A DNA stretch of 64,000 nt from Prochlorococcus sp. AG-418-I20 (GTDB lineage Bacteria; Cyanobacteriota; Cyanobacteriia; PCC-6307; Cyanobiaceae), in the NCBI GenBank assembly GCA_003214175.1, contig QCLZ01000005.1:1-64000 (forward strand). The letters are read 5' to 3'. Position 1 is the first letter of the stretch; every line of letters begins with the position of its first letter. Under the pieces are notes generated by a model. That model was not told where the DNA came from. It saw only the letters and a list, made by a program, of their open reading frames with translations, and made no database searches. This document shows positions 29,080 to 39,057 of the stretch, piece after piece. The translations under genes and the position numbers were made by a program.

Positions 29080-30528
29080 TTATTTTAAGGTTCTATTCTT
29101 TATTACCTGAGCATCAAGTTCAAAAATATTTGCAGCATTTAATATTTTATTTTCCTCTAGGACATTACCAATTAGTTGAAGTCCTATAGGTAATCCTTTA
29201 GTATCAAATCCACAAGGAATACTAATAGCAGGGAGACCGGCTAAATTTGCTGGAACAGTTAGGAGGTCAGACAAATACATAGAAAGTGGATCATTGACAA
29301 AATCACCCTTCAAAAAAGCTGTAGTTGGACAAGTTGGAGTTAATAAAATATCTACTTTCTTAAAAGCATCATCAAAATCTTTTCTTATTAGTGTTCTAAC
29401 TTTTTGTGCTTTCTTGTAATAAGCATCAGCATATCCTGCTGACAAAGCATAAGTTCCAATCAAAATTCTTCTTTGAACTTCGTCTCCAAAGCCTTCAGCT
29501 CTGCTTTTTGAAGTCATATCAATAAGATTTGACCCTTCTTTTGATCTGTACCCATATTTAACTCCATCATATCTTGCTAAATTTGCAGATGCCTCAGATG
29601 GCGCTATTACATAGTAAGTTGCAATTCCATCATTAAACCTGGGACATTCAACTTCAAGGATTTCAGCCCCTAAATTTATAAATCTTTTTACTCCAGCCAA
29701 AACAGATTCTCTTACTTCTGGATTAAGACCTGGATGTTCAAAACATTCTTTAATAATTCCAATTTTTAAATGCTTTATGGATTTATTTAAATCAGTCAAA
29801 TAATTAGGCACTGGTTTATCAAGACATGTCGAATCAAACCGGTCTTTGCCAGATATTATGTTTAGGATTTCAGCTGCATCTGAAACAGTATTTGTAATAG
29901 GTCCTATTTGATCAAGAGAGCTTGCAAAAGCTATTAATCCCCATCTACTTACTCGTCCATAAGTAGGCTTAAGCCCTACAACACCACAAAAAGAGGCTGG
30001 TTGTCTTATTGATCCTCCGGTATCAGAACCTATAGCAGCAGAACAAAGCCCAGCAGCGACTGAGGCGGCACTTCCTCCTGAACTCCCTCCTGGTACTCTG
30101 TTAATATCCCAAGGATTCGAAGTTACACCAAATACAGAAGTCTCTGTTGAACTCCCCATTGCGAATTCATCTAAATTAGTTTTACCTAAACAAATAGCGC
30201 CTGAAGACCATAATTTACTTGAAACTGTAGATTCATACGGGGCAACAAAACTTTTAAGCATTTTACTTGCGCAAGTTGTTTCAACTCCCTTTGTGCAAAT
30301 ATTATCCTTAATTGCTATTGGTATTCCTGCCAGAGGAGGGAGTACTTCTTTTCTTTGAATAATTTTATCTATATTTTCTGCTTGCAATAATGCATTTTCT
30401 TTTGTAGTCCTAATATATGAATTAATTTGAGGATCTTTAGAATCAATTTTTAAAAAAATATCATTTACTAATTCCTTAACAGAAAAATTTCTACTATTAA
30501 TTTCATTTCTAAAAAGTTTAAAATTCAT
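29080..30528 (-). CDS. gatA: Glutamyl-tRNA(Gln) amidotransferase subunit A
   Basis: The 482-residue amidase has the catalytic lysine in [10 protein letters not shown], the Gly/Ser loop [15 protein letters not shown], and the nucleophile region [11 protein letters not shown]. As part of GatCAB it makes glutamine's amide group available as ammonia to amidate Glu-tRNA(Gln). gatB and gatC are elsewhere. It is followed by dnaE on the same strand after 84 bases. Confidence 0.97.
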   Translation of the reverse strand: MNFKLFRNEINSRNFSVKELVNDIFLKIDSKDPQINSYIRTTKENALLQAENIDKIIQRKEVLPPLAGIPIAIKDNICTKGVETTCASKMLKSFVAPYESTVSSKLWSSGAICLGKTNLDEFAMGSSTETSVFGVTSNPWDINRVPGGSSGGSAASVAAGLCSAAIGSDTGGSIRQPASFCGVVGLKPTYGRVSRWGLIAFASSLDQIGPITNTVSDAAEILNIISGKDRFDSTCLDKPVPNYLTDLNKSIKHLKIGIIKECFEHPGLNPEVRESVLAGVKRFINLGAEILEVECPRFNDGIATYYVIAPSEASANLARYDGVKYGYRSKEGSNLIDMTSKSRAEGFGDEVQRRILIGTYALSAGYADAYYKKAQKVRTLIRKDFDDAFKKVDILLTPTCPTTAFLKGDFVNDPLSMYLSDLLTVPANLAGLPAISIPCGFDTKGLPIGLQLIGNVLEENKILNAANIFELDAQVIKNRTLK

Positions 30529-30559
30529 ATAACTAAAAGTTCTACAAAATTAAATATTA

Positions 30560-30775
30560 TCAGACAGTTAATGGTTCTTCTTTTTTGCAACGAACTAATG
30601 TATGTTTTATATTTTTAGAACCTTCATCTGAAAGATCTTTAATAAAGGAAGAAATATTTTGATTTAAACTACTTTTTGTAATAAATGGGCCAAACCAGTA
30701 TGTTGCATCTGGTTCATTCGTCTCAATTTTAGCCCACCAAGCTAATCCAAGTTTGTTTCCAAAATTTCTAATCAA
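30560..30775 (-). CDS. DUF1816-like small protein, 71 aa
   Basis: The sequence LAWWAKIETNEPDATYWFGPF followed by a short helix and an acidic stretch is the pattern of the cyanobacterial DUF1816 family, linked by sequence to phycobilisome linker CpcD-like folds. This organism probably lacks phycobilisomes, so the role is unknown. It sits 31 bases upstream of gatA on the same strand. Confidence 0.75.
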   Translation of the reverse strand: MIRNFGNKLGLAWWAKIETNEPDATYWFGPFITKSSLNQNISSFIKDLSDEGSKNIKHTLVRCKKEEPLTV

Positions 30776-30921
30776 TTTAATTACCCTTTAGTAGGAAATC
30801 AATTCTTGTTAAATTCTATACAATATTTGTAGTAAATATTCAATATATATTTATTTATTATATAAATGTATTGAAACAACAATATTTAAATAAAGTAAAA
30901 TTTAGATTATGGAATAAATAA

Positions 30922-31935
30922 TTATTTGCTTGTCAAGTAAAATAGCGAGATAGCAGCAGCGACAGAGGCATTTAAACTTGATGTTTTACCTTTTAGAGGA
31001 ATCCTTAAAATAAAATCACACTTTTTTTGGGTAAGCAATGAGATGCCTTTATCTTCTGAACCTACAACTACTACCAAGGGAGTTTTTTCATTAAACTTTG
31101 AGATCGGTAATTGACCATCCCCAGATAATCCAATAACAATAAAACCATTTGCTTTTAGTTCTTCTAATGATCTATTTAAATTAACGACTCTACTTACTGG
31201 CAAGTGTTCCAGAGCTCCAGCAGCAACTTTCGCGACTGTACCTGTTAAACCAGCTGATCTTCTTTGAGGAATGATTATACCCTTACAGCCAAATGCTTCT
31301 GCTGATCTAACAATCGCGCCAACATTATGAGGGTCAGTTATTCCGTCTAAGGCCAGAATAATAGGATTCGTAGAGTTAATTTTAGAAATACTTATTAATT
31401 CTTCTAAAGATATTGTTTTAGAACATGCTAACTGCAATGCTACACCTTGATGTGAAGAGCCATATGTCAATTGAGAAATCCTGTTCCATGAAACTTCTTC
31501 GATGAGGACTCCTTTTGATTTAAGGTCCTTAAGTAGAATATAAAACTTCTCAGAAGAAAATATTTCTGTTGTACACCATATTCGATTAATAGGTCTTTGG
31601 CTAATAAGAGCTTCATAAACTGAATGTTTACCCCATACCCAATCATCAAGATTTTTTTTATTTGAATGATCTTGATAAATATCGAAAGTTTTTTTAGATA
31701 AATCTAAATTGGTTTTATTTGTTGGCTTACTTCTTTTTGAATATGAAAAGTTACCTTTCTTTTTATCAATTTCGTTTATTTTGTTAACATTTTTATTTTT
31801 AAAAGAATTACTCGAAAATCTATCATTCTTTTTAGAAGAATTTAAATTCTCAGAATAATAGTTTTTTTCATCAGAATTTTTTTTAAATTTTCTTGTATTT
31901 TTACCAGAAAAATTTTTATTTGAGTAGTTTTTCAT
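30922..31935 (-). CDS. rlmB: 23S rRNA 2'-O-ribose methyltransferase, TrmH/RlmB family
   Basis: The 337-residue protein has a disordered Lys/Asn/Ser-rich N terminus (about 85 residues), then WGKHSVYEAL, a substrate-binding domain, and a SPOUT knot with DGITDPHNVGAIVRSAEAFG, VVVGSEDKGIS and KTSSLNASVAAAISLFYL. RlmB methylates G2251 in the peptidyl-transferase loop. The long basic extension is unusual compared with E. coli but common in cyanobacteria. It starts four bases after mrnC. Confidence 0.92.
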   Translation of the reverse strand: MKNYSNKNFSGKNTRKFKKNSDEKNYYSENLNSSKKNDRFSSNSFKNKNVNKINEIDKKKGNFSYSKRSKPTNKTNLDLSKKTFDIYQDHSNKKNLDDWVWGKHSVYEALISQRPINRIWCTTEIFSSEKFYILLKDLKSKGVLIEEVSWNRISQLTYGSSHQGVALQLACSKTISLEELISISKINSTNPIILALDGITDPHNVGAIVRSAEAFGCKGIIIPQRRSAGLTGTVAKVAAGALEHLPVSRVVNLNRSLEELKANGFIVIGLSGDGQLPISKFNEKTPLVVVVGSEDKGISLLTQKKCDFILRIPLKGKTSSLNASVAAAISLFYLTSK

Positions 31936-31939
31936 TGAT

Positions 31940-32338
31940 TCATTTCATATTAATTTCAAGATATTCAAAAAGCATTGATAATCTTTGAGGATCTTTTAGG
32001 AATAGCCAGCCAATTAAGGTTTCAAAACCAGTTGCTCTTGAGTATATGGTTGGATTTGAAGACTTTGGGGCTCTCTTACTTTTATTTCTAGCACGTCTAA
32101 TTAAATTAATTTCATTTGCATTTAGCAAATGTTCAATTTGACTTAATGATTTTGATTGAGAATTAGCTTTTACTTCGTTAACAACAGATAAATGAAGTTC
32201 TTTAGATTTTAAAGGAAAATGAACGTGTTTTAATCTTTGATGAAGTTCCCACACAGAGTCACCAAGCCAAGCAAGTTGAATAACACCTATATCTTCAGGG
32301 GTTCCATATGGAACCAAATTTTGAATCCAATAATTCAA
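31940..32338 (-). CDS. mrnC: Mini-ribonuclease 3
   Basis: The 132-residue protein is a lone RNase III catalytic domain with IQLAWLGDSVWELHQR, whose Asp and Glu are part of the metal site, and GFETLIGWLFL. There is no double-stranded RNA-binding domain, so it is MrnC and not Rnc. In Bacillus MrnC matures 23S rRNA. It starts with TTG, overlapping the stop of the STAS gene by four bases (TTGA), and rlmB follows after four bases. Confidence 0.88.
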   Translation of the reverse strand: MNYWIQNLVPYGTPEDIGVIQLAWLGDSVWELHQRLKHVHFPLKSKELHLSVVNEVKANSQSKSLSQIEHLLNANEINLIRRARNKSKRAPKSSNPTIYSRATGFETLIGWLFLKDPQRLSMLFEYLEINMK

Positions 32339-32700
32339 CTTTTTAAATACGTTAAAGCTTCCTCAAGACTTGAATTTAAATTAAGAAAATCGCCTAGACG
32401 TACAAGTTTAATTGTTTGAGCAACTCTAGAATTTCCAACTACTGAAAAATCAAGTTTCAACTTTTTACACTCTTTTGCAGTCTGAACAAGAGCACCTAAG
32501 CCAGAAGAATCTAGAAAATCAATTTTAGTAAGATCTAAAACGAATGGAAGCTCTTTGTTTAAGTTATTAGTTACAAAAGTCTTAAATTGTTTTTCTGAAA
32601 AGGCATCAAGTTGCCCTTTAAAAGTAAAAACAAGTATATCTGCCTTTAGATCGATGTTTCCTCTTAGAGAAACAGTAAGCTTTTGGAAATCTTCTATGAT
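32335..32700 (-). CDS. STAS-domain anti-sigma factor antagonist, non-canonical start
   Basis: The frame read on the minus strand encodes a complete STAS domain of about 120 residues: EDFQKLTVSLRGNIDL, FTFKGQLDAF, and the key DFLDSSGLGALVQTA with the DSS serine pair that is the phospho-site in SpoIIAA-type antagonists. The frame has no ATG, GTG or TTG before the domain. A TAG stop at 32703-32701 is followed directly by ATC then ATA, with a perfect GGAGGT six to nine bases upstream, so translation probably starts at AUC (32700) or AUA (32697). It is coupled to mrnC by a four-base overlap. Confidence 0.85.
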   Translation of the reverse strand: MIEDFQKLTVSLRGNIDLKADILVFTFKGQLDAFSEKQFKTFVTNNLNKELPFVLDLTKIDFLDSSGLGALVQTAKECKKLKLDFSVVGNSRVAQTIKLVRLGDFLNLNSSLEEALTYLKS

Positions 32701-32705
32701 CTATA

Positions 32706-32711
32706 ACCTCC
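32706..32711 (-). promoter_or_regulatory. Shine-Dalgarno GGAGGT of the STAS gene
   Basis: Read on the minus strand, GGAGGT is a full anti-16S match, stronger than at nearly any other gene here. It lies five bases before the ATC and eight before the ATA that are the only plausible start codons. It supports translation from a non-AUG codon at 32700 or 32697. Confidence 0.75.
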
Positions 32712-32760
32712 GAAAATTAATTTATCAAATGTAATTATCAAATCAAAAGAAAACGACATG

Positions 32761-33903
32761 TCAACATCTTTCTAACATTAGAGAAACAAATTTTTTAAAT
32801 AAATAATCCGAATCATGTGGACCTGGTCCTGCTTCTGGATGAAATTGAACACTAAATATCGGCTTATCATTAACTTCTAATCCAGCAACAGTATTATCGT
32901 TAAGGTTATGGTGAGTTATTTTAACTAAGTCTTTTGAAAGAGAATCAGGGTCAATAGCAAAACCATGGTTCTGACTAGTTATCTCAATTTGATGATCCTT
33001 TCCACAAGGATGATTTAAACCACGATGTCCAAAAGGTAGTTTATAAGTAGAACCTCCTAAAGCCAATCCAAATATTTGATGGCCAAGACAAATTCCAAAC
33101 ATAGGTATTTCACCATACTCAATAAGTGATCTTGCTAAATCTATGCCTTTATATACAGAAGAGGGATCACCAGGTCCATTTGAGAAAAATATACCATCAG
33201 GATTATTATCAAGAACATCATTTATTGAAGAGCTAGAAGGTAAAACTAGAACTTCACAACCATAGGAAACTAACCTATTTAAAATTGATTTTTTGATTCC
33301 AAAATCTATTGCCACTATTTTTAACTTATGAGAAGTCTCAGTGTCTCTTTTTCTGACGTCAAAAACAGTTTCAGAAAAATTTCTCCACAAATATGGCTTC
33401 TTTGTAGAAACTATTTGTGATAAATTCAAGCCCTCCATTTTAGGAGTTTGATGGATTAACTTTAGACAACCTTCTACAGATTTATCTTCAGAAGTAAGAA
33501 CTCCATTCATCGAACCATTGGATCTTAATATTTTAACAAGTGCCCTAGTATCAATACCATAAAGACCTATGATTTTTTTTTCAACTAGCCATTCATCAAA
33601 ATTCATTGTTGATCTCCAATTACTATTATTTGATGAATAATTTCTAACAATTATTCCTTTAATGCATTTGTTAGATTCTGAATCTTCAAGATTAATACCA
33701 GTATTTCCAATTTCTGGATAAGTAAATGTTAATATTTGTCCATAATAACTAGGATCAGTAATGACTTCCTGATATCCAGTCATTCCCGTATTAAATACTA
33801 CTTCGCCAACAGAAGTTCCAGCAGCACCAAAAGAAAACCCATGAAATGTGATTCCATTACTTAAAACTAGTTTTGCATTTTTTCTAAAGGGATTAATCAT
33901 CAA
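32761..33903 (-). CDS. carA: Carbamoyl-phosphate synthase small subunit
   Basis: The 380-residue protein has the N-terminal CPSase domain ([17 protein letters not shown]) and a class I glutamine amidotransferase domain with the nucleophile in [16 protein letters not shown] (C272) and the His/Glu pair in [10 protein letters not shown]. It delivers ammonia to CarB for carbamoyl phosphate, used for arginine and pyrimidines. Its ATG overlaps the end of trpD by four bases. Confidence 0.97.
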   Translation of the reverse strand: MMINPFRKNAKLVLSNGITFHGFSFGAAGTSVGEVVFNTGMTGYQEVITDPSYYGQILTFTYPEIGNTGINLEDSESNKCIKGIIVRNYSSNNSNWRSTMNFDEWLVEKKIIGLYGIDTRALVKILRSNGSMNGVLTSEDKSVEGCLKLIHQTPKMEGLNLSQIVSTKKPYLWRNFSETVFDVRKRDTETSHKLKIVAIDFGIKKSILNRLVSYGCEVLVLPSSSSINDVLDNNPDGIFFSNGPGDPSSVYKGIDLARSLIEYGEIPMFGICLGHQIFGLALGGSTYKLPFGHRGLNHPCGKDHQIEITSQNHGFAIDPDSLSKDLVKITHHNLNDNTVAGLEVNDKPIFSVQFHPEAGPGPHDSDYLFKKFVSLMLERC

Positions 33904-34949
33904 TTTAAAGTTGATTCATCTGATGCTAAATAAGTCTTCAATTGTAAGAATTTTTTCCAAGGATCTCCTTGATTAATTGAAGATAACGCTTTATTAAATC
34001 CTTCTAATAAATTATCTTCAATTCCTGCTGCCCAGAGGACTAATGCAGTATTGAGTGCTACCACATCTTTATGAGCTTTTTGTCCAGAACCATTTAAAAC
34101 AGACTTTAATATTTCCTCGTTAGAATCATTTTTGGAAACAACAAGTTTATTGTTTGAAATATTGTCATGATTAAAATCTTTAATGTTTATGGTTGAAAAA
34201 CGTAATTTACCTTTTTCAACAAATACTAATTTGTTATCTCCTTGAAGTGAAGCCTCATCAAGCCCGCCAGAGCCATGAACAACTATTACTCTGTTCATAC
34301 CTAATTTTAAAAGGGCTGTTCCCATAGACTCTAAAAGATCTTCAGAGGCGACACCTAATACTTGAGCATTCGGTCTTAAAGGATTCACCAATGGACCTAG
34401 TTGATTAAATACAGTTCTTATTCCAAGTGTCTTTCTTAATGGAGCAAGATTTATTAATGATTTATGCCAAACTGGTGCAAATAAAAAAGTAATCCCAATA
34501 TCATTTACTGCAGAGATAACTTTTTCTAAAGAGCAATTTAAATTTAAACCAAGATTAAACAAAACATCTGCAGAGCCAACTTTTCCACTTGCACTTTTAT
34601 TTCCATGTTTAGCAATTTTTACACCACATGATGCCGCCACAAATGCTACTGCTGTAGATATATTGAATGTATTAGCCCCATCACCTCCAGTTCCGCAAGT
34701 ATCTACAAGATACAAACTTGGTCTTTCAATTGGCAATTCGCAAACATTTAATAGTTCTTCCGCCATGGAAAACAATTCAAGTCCTGTACATCCTTTTGCT
34801 CTTAAAGCACTCAAGAAAGCTCCCGTTTGTACATCAGGTATTTCATTATTTAGCCATCTTTGCATTAATGATCTCGAAGTTAAATCATCAAGATCATCTC
34901 CTTCTAAAAGGATATTTAGGATTTCAGTGTTTGATAGTTTAGGAGACAT
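33900..34949 (-). CDS. trpD: Anthranilate phosphoribosyltransferase
   Basis: The 349-residue protein has the PRPP-binding [17 protein letters not shown], the basic [17 protein letters not shown] block and the [12 protein letters not shown] region, all typical of TrpD. It joins anthranilate to PRPP in tryptophan synthesis. It is upstream of carA with a four-base overlap, so the two are translationally coupled even though their pathways differ. Confidence 0.97.
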   Translation of the reverse strand: MSPKLSNTEILNILLEGDDLDDLTSRSLMQRWLNNEIPDVQTGAFLSALRAKGCTGLELFSMAEELLNVCELPIERPSLYLVDTCGTGGDGANTFNISTAVAFVAASCGVKIAKHGNKSASGKVGSADVLFNLGLNLNCSLEKVISAVNDIGITFLFAPVWHKSLINLAPLRKTLGIRTVFNQLGPLVNPLRPNAQVLGVASEDLLESMGTALLKLGMNRVIVVHGSGGLDEASLQGDNKLVFVEKGKLRFSTINIKDFNHDNISNNKLVVSKNDSNEEILKSVLNGSGQKAHKDVVALNTALVLWAAGIEDNLLEGFNKALSSINQGDPWKKFLQLKTYLASDESTLN

Positions 34950-34980
34950 TTATTTATGGAAAAAATTATGCTGACAAAAT

Positions 34981-35277
34981 TTAATTTGATGTGTCAAAAC
35001 CTGATCCAATTAATTCTTTATTTGTATTTGAAGGCCTGAAACTTTTATCCCAAATATTTCTTGTTTTTGAAAAAAGTTCATTTTTAGAGATTTTCCAGAA
35101 TTTTAAAGTTTTTTCAATATCATTTTTAATTTCTATTTCACCCGGAAAATTTGTATAACGATTTATTAATCTAGCTAAATTAATAAAATCAATATCATCT
35201 GGTTTATCTTTAGTAATTAAAGAATCTATAATATTTTTGTCTTTTATATGTAATGGATGAGTTTGTTCGTTACTCAT
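34981..35277 (-). CDS. DUF3288-like protein, 98 aa
   Basis: The pattern HPLHIKDKNIIDSL, LARLINRYTNFPGEIEIKND and KFWKISKNELFSKTRNIW matches the cyanobacterial DUF3288 family as I know it. It is soluble and helical, without cysteines. Function unknown. It is 31 bases upstream of trpD on the same strand and diverges from the ABC exporter. Confidence 0.75.
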   Translation of the reverse strand: MSNEQTHPLHIKDKNIIDSLITKDKPDDIDFINLARLINRYTNFPGEIEIKNDIEKTLKFWKISKNELFSKTRNIWDKSFRPSNTNKELIGSGFDTSN

Positions 35278-35358
35278 GAAAAAAATGCTGAATCATTTAT
35301 AAAATTAGCTCACATATTTAAAAATGAAACATTATCTTAATCATATCGGCAAAATTAC

Positions 35359-37104
35359 ATGAAAAATTTAAATTTAAAAGTTATATTCAAATACCTTAGA
35401 CCGTATAAAAAAGAGTTTTTATATGGTGCTTTAGCACTTCTGATTGTTAATATATTAAGTGTTGTAATACCCTTAGAAGTAAAAAATATAATTGACCAGT
35501 TACAAAATGGATTCTCTTCAGATTTTGTAATTTCTAAATCATTATGGTTAATTTTATTAGCTAGTTGTATGGGTTTAATAAGATTATTTTCGAGACAGAT
35601 TGTATTCGGCATAGGAAGAAAAGTTGAAGTAAATCTTCGTCAAAAACTTTTCGATCATTTACTTATTCAAGATCCCGAATGGATACAAAAAAAAGGAAGT
35701 GGAGACATTATTAGTAGAGCTACTAGTGATGTTGAAAACATTAGAAGACTTTTAGGTTTTACAGTTTTAAGTCTATGCAACATCGTATTAGCTTATTCTT
35801 TTACAATTCCATCAATGTTTACGATTAATAAAACATTAACGATCTCTGCTTTAATGATTTTTCCCTTAATCCTTGCAATTGTAAGCATGTTTGGAGGCCA
35901 AATGGTTACCCAAAGAAAAGCTCAGCAAGAATCATTATCAAAACTCAGTGACCTAATACAAGAAGATCTCTCTGGTATTAGTGCCATCAAAATTTACGGA
36001 CAAGAAAATGCTGAGAAGAAAGAATTTAATCAATATAATAATGCCTACAGGAATTCAGCAATAAAACTTGCAAGAACAGCAAGCACCTTATTTCCTTTAC
36101 TGCAGGGAATTTCTTCTATTTCATTATTGATTTTAATAGGATTAGGAACCTATCAATTAGATAGTGGTTTTATTTCAATAGGTGGTTTGGTAGCTTTAAT
36201 TCTTTATGTTGAGAGACTTGTTTTTCCCACGGCACTTCTAGGTTTCACGTTGAATACTTTTCAACTTGGACAAGTAAGTTTGGATCGAGTTGAAGAAATC
36301 TTTAAAAACAAACCAAAAATTTTAGATAGACCAAACTCAAAATTTCTAAATGGAAAGGTGAAAGGTTTATTAGAAGCGAAAAATTTAACAATAAAATATC
36401 CAGGTTCAAAATTTAATTCATTAAATGGTATTAATTTTAAAATTTATCCTGGAGAACTTATTGCCATTGTTGGTCCTGTAGGTTGTGGCAAAACAACCTT
36501 AGCTAAATCTCTTGGTAGAACTATTGAGATACCTGAGAATCAATTGTTTTTAGATGAAATCGATGTAAAGTCTATAAAGTTAGAAGATTTAAGAAAAAAT
36601 ATTGCTATTGTTCCACAAGAAGCATTCTTATTTACTTCTACAATCTCTGAAAACTTACGTTTTGGTGTACCATATGCTTCTAAAGGATTAATAAAAGAAA
36701 GTGCTATAAAGGCAGGATTAATTGATGATATAAATAATTTTCCTCAAAAATTCAAAACAATTGTTGGAGAAAGAGGCATAACACTTAGTGGAGGCCAGAG
36801 ACAAAGGACAGCACTTGGAAGAGCATTACTTGTGAATTCATCAATCGTCGTACTAGATGATGCGTTAGCTAGTGTAGACAATAAAACAGCCGCAAAAATA
36901 ATAGAACAGATGCGAGAAAGAAATAATAAAACAATTTTAATGATTAGTCACCAACTTTCAGTTGCTGCAACTTGCGATAGAGTATTAGTAATGGACAAAG
37001 GAGAAATAGTACAAGAAGGTATTCATAAGGATTTAGTAAAGGAAAATGGAATATATAAAAAGCTTTGGGAAAGAGAGCTAGCAACTAACATTGTTAAAAG
37101 CTAA
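35359..37104 (+). CDS. ABC exporter, fused membrane and ATPase domains
   Basis: The 581-residue half-transporter has six membrane helices in the first 300 residues, then Walker A GPVGCGKTTLAKS, the Q loop PQEAFLFT, signature LSGGQRQRTALGR and Walker B VVLDDALASVD. The Walker B ends in Asp where a catalytic Glu is usual, as in MdlA/YheI-type subunits of heterodimeric exporters, so it may need a partner. The likely cargo is a lipid, peptide or drug and cannot be specified. It is followed by msrA after 37 bases. Confidence 0.9.
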   Translation: MKNLNLKVIFKYLRPYKKEFLYGALALLIVNILSVVIPLEVKNIIDQLQNGFSSDFVISKSLWLILLASCMGLIRLFSRQIVFGIGRKVEVNLRQKLFDHLLIQDPEWIQKKGSGDIISRATSDVENIRRLLGFTVLSLCNIVLAYSFTIPSMFTINKTLTISALMIFPLILAIVSMFGGQMVTQRKAQQESLSKLSDLIQEDLSGISAIKIYGQENAEKKEFNQYNNAYRNSAIKLARTASTLFPLLQGISSISLLILIGLGTYQLDSGFISIGGLVALILYVERLVFPTALLGFTLNTFQLGQVSLDRVEEIFKNKPKILDRPNSKFLNGKVKGLLEAKNLTIKYPGSKFNSLNGINFKIYPGELIAIVGPVGCGKTTLAKSLGRTIEIPENQLFLDEIDVKSIKLEDLRKNIAIVPQEAFLFTSTISENLRFGVPYASKGLIKESAIKAGLIDDINNFPQKFKTIVGERGITLSGGQRQRTALGRALLVNSSIVVLDDALASVDNKTAAKIIEQMRERNNKTILMISHQLSVAATCDRVLVMDKGEIVQEGIHKDLVKENGIYKKLWERELATNIVKS

Positions 37105-37141
37105 AAATCAATTTTTTATTTATGATATAAAGTTTTAAGTT

Positions 37142-37870
37142 ATGTTTGAATTTTTAAAAAAAATTATGGAAAGTAAAGATCTAATTTCAAATAAAGATGA
37201 TTATTCAATTCATAGGATATTAAGAACAGATATAAAAAAAGATCCTACACCCCAAGAAGACGAAATAATATTTGGATGCGGTTGTTTTTGGGGTGCCGAA
37301 AAATGTTTTTGGAAACTACCTGGAGTTGTTACAACTTCGGTAGGTTATGCTGGTGGCGGGAAAAGCTTCCCAACATATTATGAAGTTTGTTCAGGTATAA
37401 CTGGTCATTGTGAGGTCGTAAGAGTGGTTTGGGATAAAAACGAAATAGATATAAGTGATTTATTAAAAATGTTTTGGGAATGTCATGATCCTACACAAAA
37501 AAATAGACAAGGTAATGATATTGGAACACAATATAGGTCAGCGATTTATTTCAAAAATGAAAACAATAAAGATATTATATTAGCTAGTAAAGTTCAATAT
37601 CAAAAAGAACTTAATAGGAATAATTTTGGTTTAATTGAAACAGAAATAAAACTAATTGATAATTATTTTTATGCAGAAGATTACCATCAACAATACCTTG
37701 CATCAGAAGGGAGCAGGCAATATTGTTCAGCCTCTCCAACAAAAGTTAAGTTAGATTTTTATAATGGATGTAATTACAAATTAAAAGAATCTATATGGGA
37801 AAACTTTAACTGGAATATTGATAAATGTGTATTGAGATCTGATAACAAACCAATAAAAAATAACAATTAA
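37142..37870 (+). CDS. msrA: Peptide methionine sulfoxide reductase A
   Basis: The 242-residue protein has the MsrA active site in GCGCFWGAEKCFW (catalytic Cys at about 48), TSVGYAGG, the GHCEVVRVVWD block, and YHQQYLAS; a resolving cysteine is in QYCSASP. It repairs oxidised methionine S-sulfoxide. About 40 N-terminal residues precede the domain and about 50 follow it. tRNA-Pro comes next after 27 bases. Confidence 0.94.
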   Translation: MFEFLKKIMESKDLISNKDDYSIHRILRTDIKKDPTPQEDEIIFGCGCFWGAEKCFWKLPGVVTTSVGYAGGGKSFPTYYEVCSGITGHCEVVRVVWDKNEIDISDLLKMFWECHDPTQKNRQGNDIGTQYRSAIYFKNENNKDIILASKVQYQKELNRNNFGLIETEIKLIDNYFYAEDYHQQYLASEGSRQYCSASPTKVKLDFYNGCNYKLKESIWENFNWNIDKCVLRSDNKPIKNNN

Positions 37871-37897
37871 ATACATCATATATTTATAGTAATAATA

Positions 37898-37971
37898 CGG
37901 GGCGTAGCGCAGTTTGGTAGCGCACCACTTTGGGGTAGTGGGGGTCGTGGGTTCAAATCCCGCCGTTCCGA
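37898..37971 (+). tRNA. tRNA-Pro (UGG)
   Basis: A 74-base cloverleaf. The acceptor arms CGGGGCG and CGTTCCG pair with two G-U pairs, and the discriminator is A. The anticodon loop TTTGGGG carries TGG, flanked by the stem CCACT/AGTGG. The T arm is GTGGGTTCAAATCCCGC. No CCA is encoded. Confidence 0.95.
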
Positions 37972-38124
37972 TTAATTATCTTCTTCATTTATGAGAGATT
38001 TGTATAGTTTATATGAGCTAATCCCCACAGCTATAAATGTAAAAGATGAAAAGAAAGCTAAAACTATTATAGTAAGATTTGACACTTCAACTTCACCAAG
38101 CTGAAATGATATTAAAATATTCAT
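37972..38124 (-). CDS. Small membrane protein, 50 aa
   Basis: Hand translation from the ATG at 38124 gives a short amphipathic N terminus (FQLGEVEVSN), one hydrophobic helix (about 18-38), and an acidic tail KSLINEEDN. Its stop codon directly abuts the 3' end of the tRNA-Pro gene on the other strand. Upstream on its strand is uppP. Not recognised. Confidence 0.6.
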   Translation of the reverse strand: MNILISFQLGEVEVSNLTIIVLAFFSSFTFIAVGISSYKLYKSLINEEDN

Positions 38125-38179
38125 TAGAAAAGAATTTTCTAAACCTTAACACAATTGATAAAAAAAATTTTTAAACCAA

Positions 38180-38980
38180 TTATAAATTAAAAAGAATTAC
38201 AACACCAAAAATAATCCTATAGATAATAAATAATTTCAAACCATTTGAAGAAAAAAACTTTAATAAGAAATCTATAGCGAATAAAGAAGATAAAAATGCC
38301 GTAATAAGACCAACAATTAAGGGAAAGACATTAAATGTAGAAAATCCTTTAAATGATGAAATAATTTCGACAATAGCCGCCAGAGATATTGCAGGCATAC
38401 CTAATAAAAAAGAGAATTTCGCAGCATCTGCTCTTTCCCAACCTGAGATTAAAGCGGTAGAAATAGTAACTCCGGATCTTGAAACACCCGGAAAAATAGC
38501 AAATGCTTGAGAAATACCTATCAAAATACTATTTGATAGAGAATGATTTTTCAAATTAATTGAGCCTTTTTTCGATTTATCTGCTAAGTACATAAACATT
38601 CCCATAAAAATAGAGACTAATGCTATTGACAAATTAGAACGAAGTACATTATCAAAAAAATTAGGAATAAAAAGTTTTACACTCCCACCAAGCAAAACTA
38701 TCGGTGTAGTGCCAATCAAAATAGACCTTATTAAACTTTGATTCAATAAATAATTAAGAAAATTACTTAATGATTGCCTTCTTTTTTTAAAAATATCTTT
38801 CCTAAAATAACAAATCAGAGCGAATACACTTCCTAGTTGAATAATTGCTGATAAAGAAGGACCAGGATCATCAATTCCAAGAAAAAAAGATATGACTTTT
38901 AAATGTGCAGTACTACTTACAGGAATAAATTCTGTTAATCCTTGAATTAAACCATATAATATAAACTTTAAATATTCCAA
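38180..38980 (-). CDS. uppP: Undecaprenyl-diphosphatase
   Basis: The 266-residue membrane protein has GLTEFIPVSSTAHL near the N terminus and PGVSRSGVTIS, the two catalytic regions of the BacA/UppP family, in an eight-helix frame. It recycles the undecaprenyl carrier for peptidoglycan synthesis. It diverges from a short secreted-protein gene. Confidence 0.95.
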   Translation of the reverse strand: MEYLKFILYGLIQGLTEFIPVSSTAHLKVISFFLGIDDPGPSLSAIIQLGSVFALICYFRKDIFKKRRQSLSNFLNYLLNQSLIRSILIGTTPIVLLGGSVKLFIPNFFDNVLRSNLSIALVSIFMGMFMYLADKSKKGSINLKNHSLSNSILIGISQAFAIFPGVSRSGVTISTALISGWERADAAKFSFLLGMPAISLAAIVEIISSFKGFSTFNVFPLIVGLITAFLSSLFAIDFLLKFFSSNGLKLFIIYRIIFGVVILFNL

Positions 38981-39057
38981 TATACAAAATTTACTAATCT
39001 ATTAATAGCATTAAAAAAGATCCTAATTTACATTAAATAAGTAAAAGCTAAAAAAAA

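Noticed and set aside
30822-30840. Seven-bp inverted repeat AATATTT/AAATATT as a terminator
   Set aside because: All A-T pairs and no following T tract; in such AT-rich sequence this is expected by chance.
34663-34974. Plus-strand frames of 103 and 74 codons inside trpD
   Set aside because: They lie antisense to the conserved N-terminal part of trpD and show no family resemblance.
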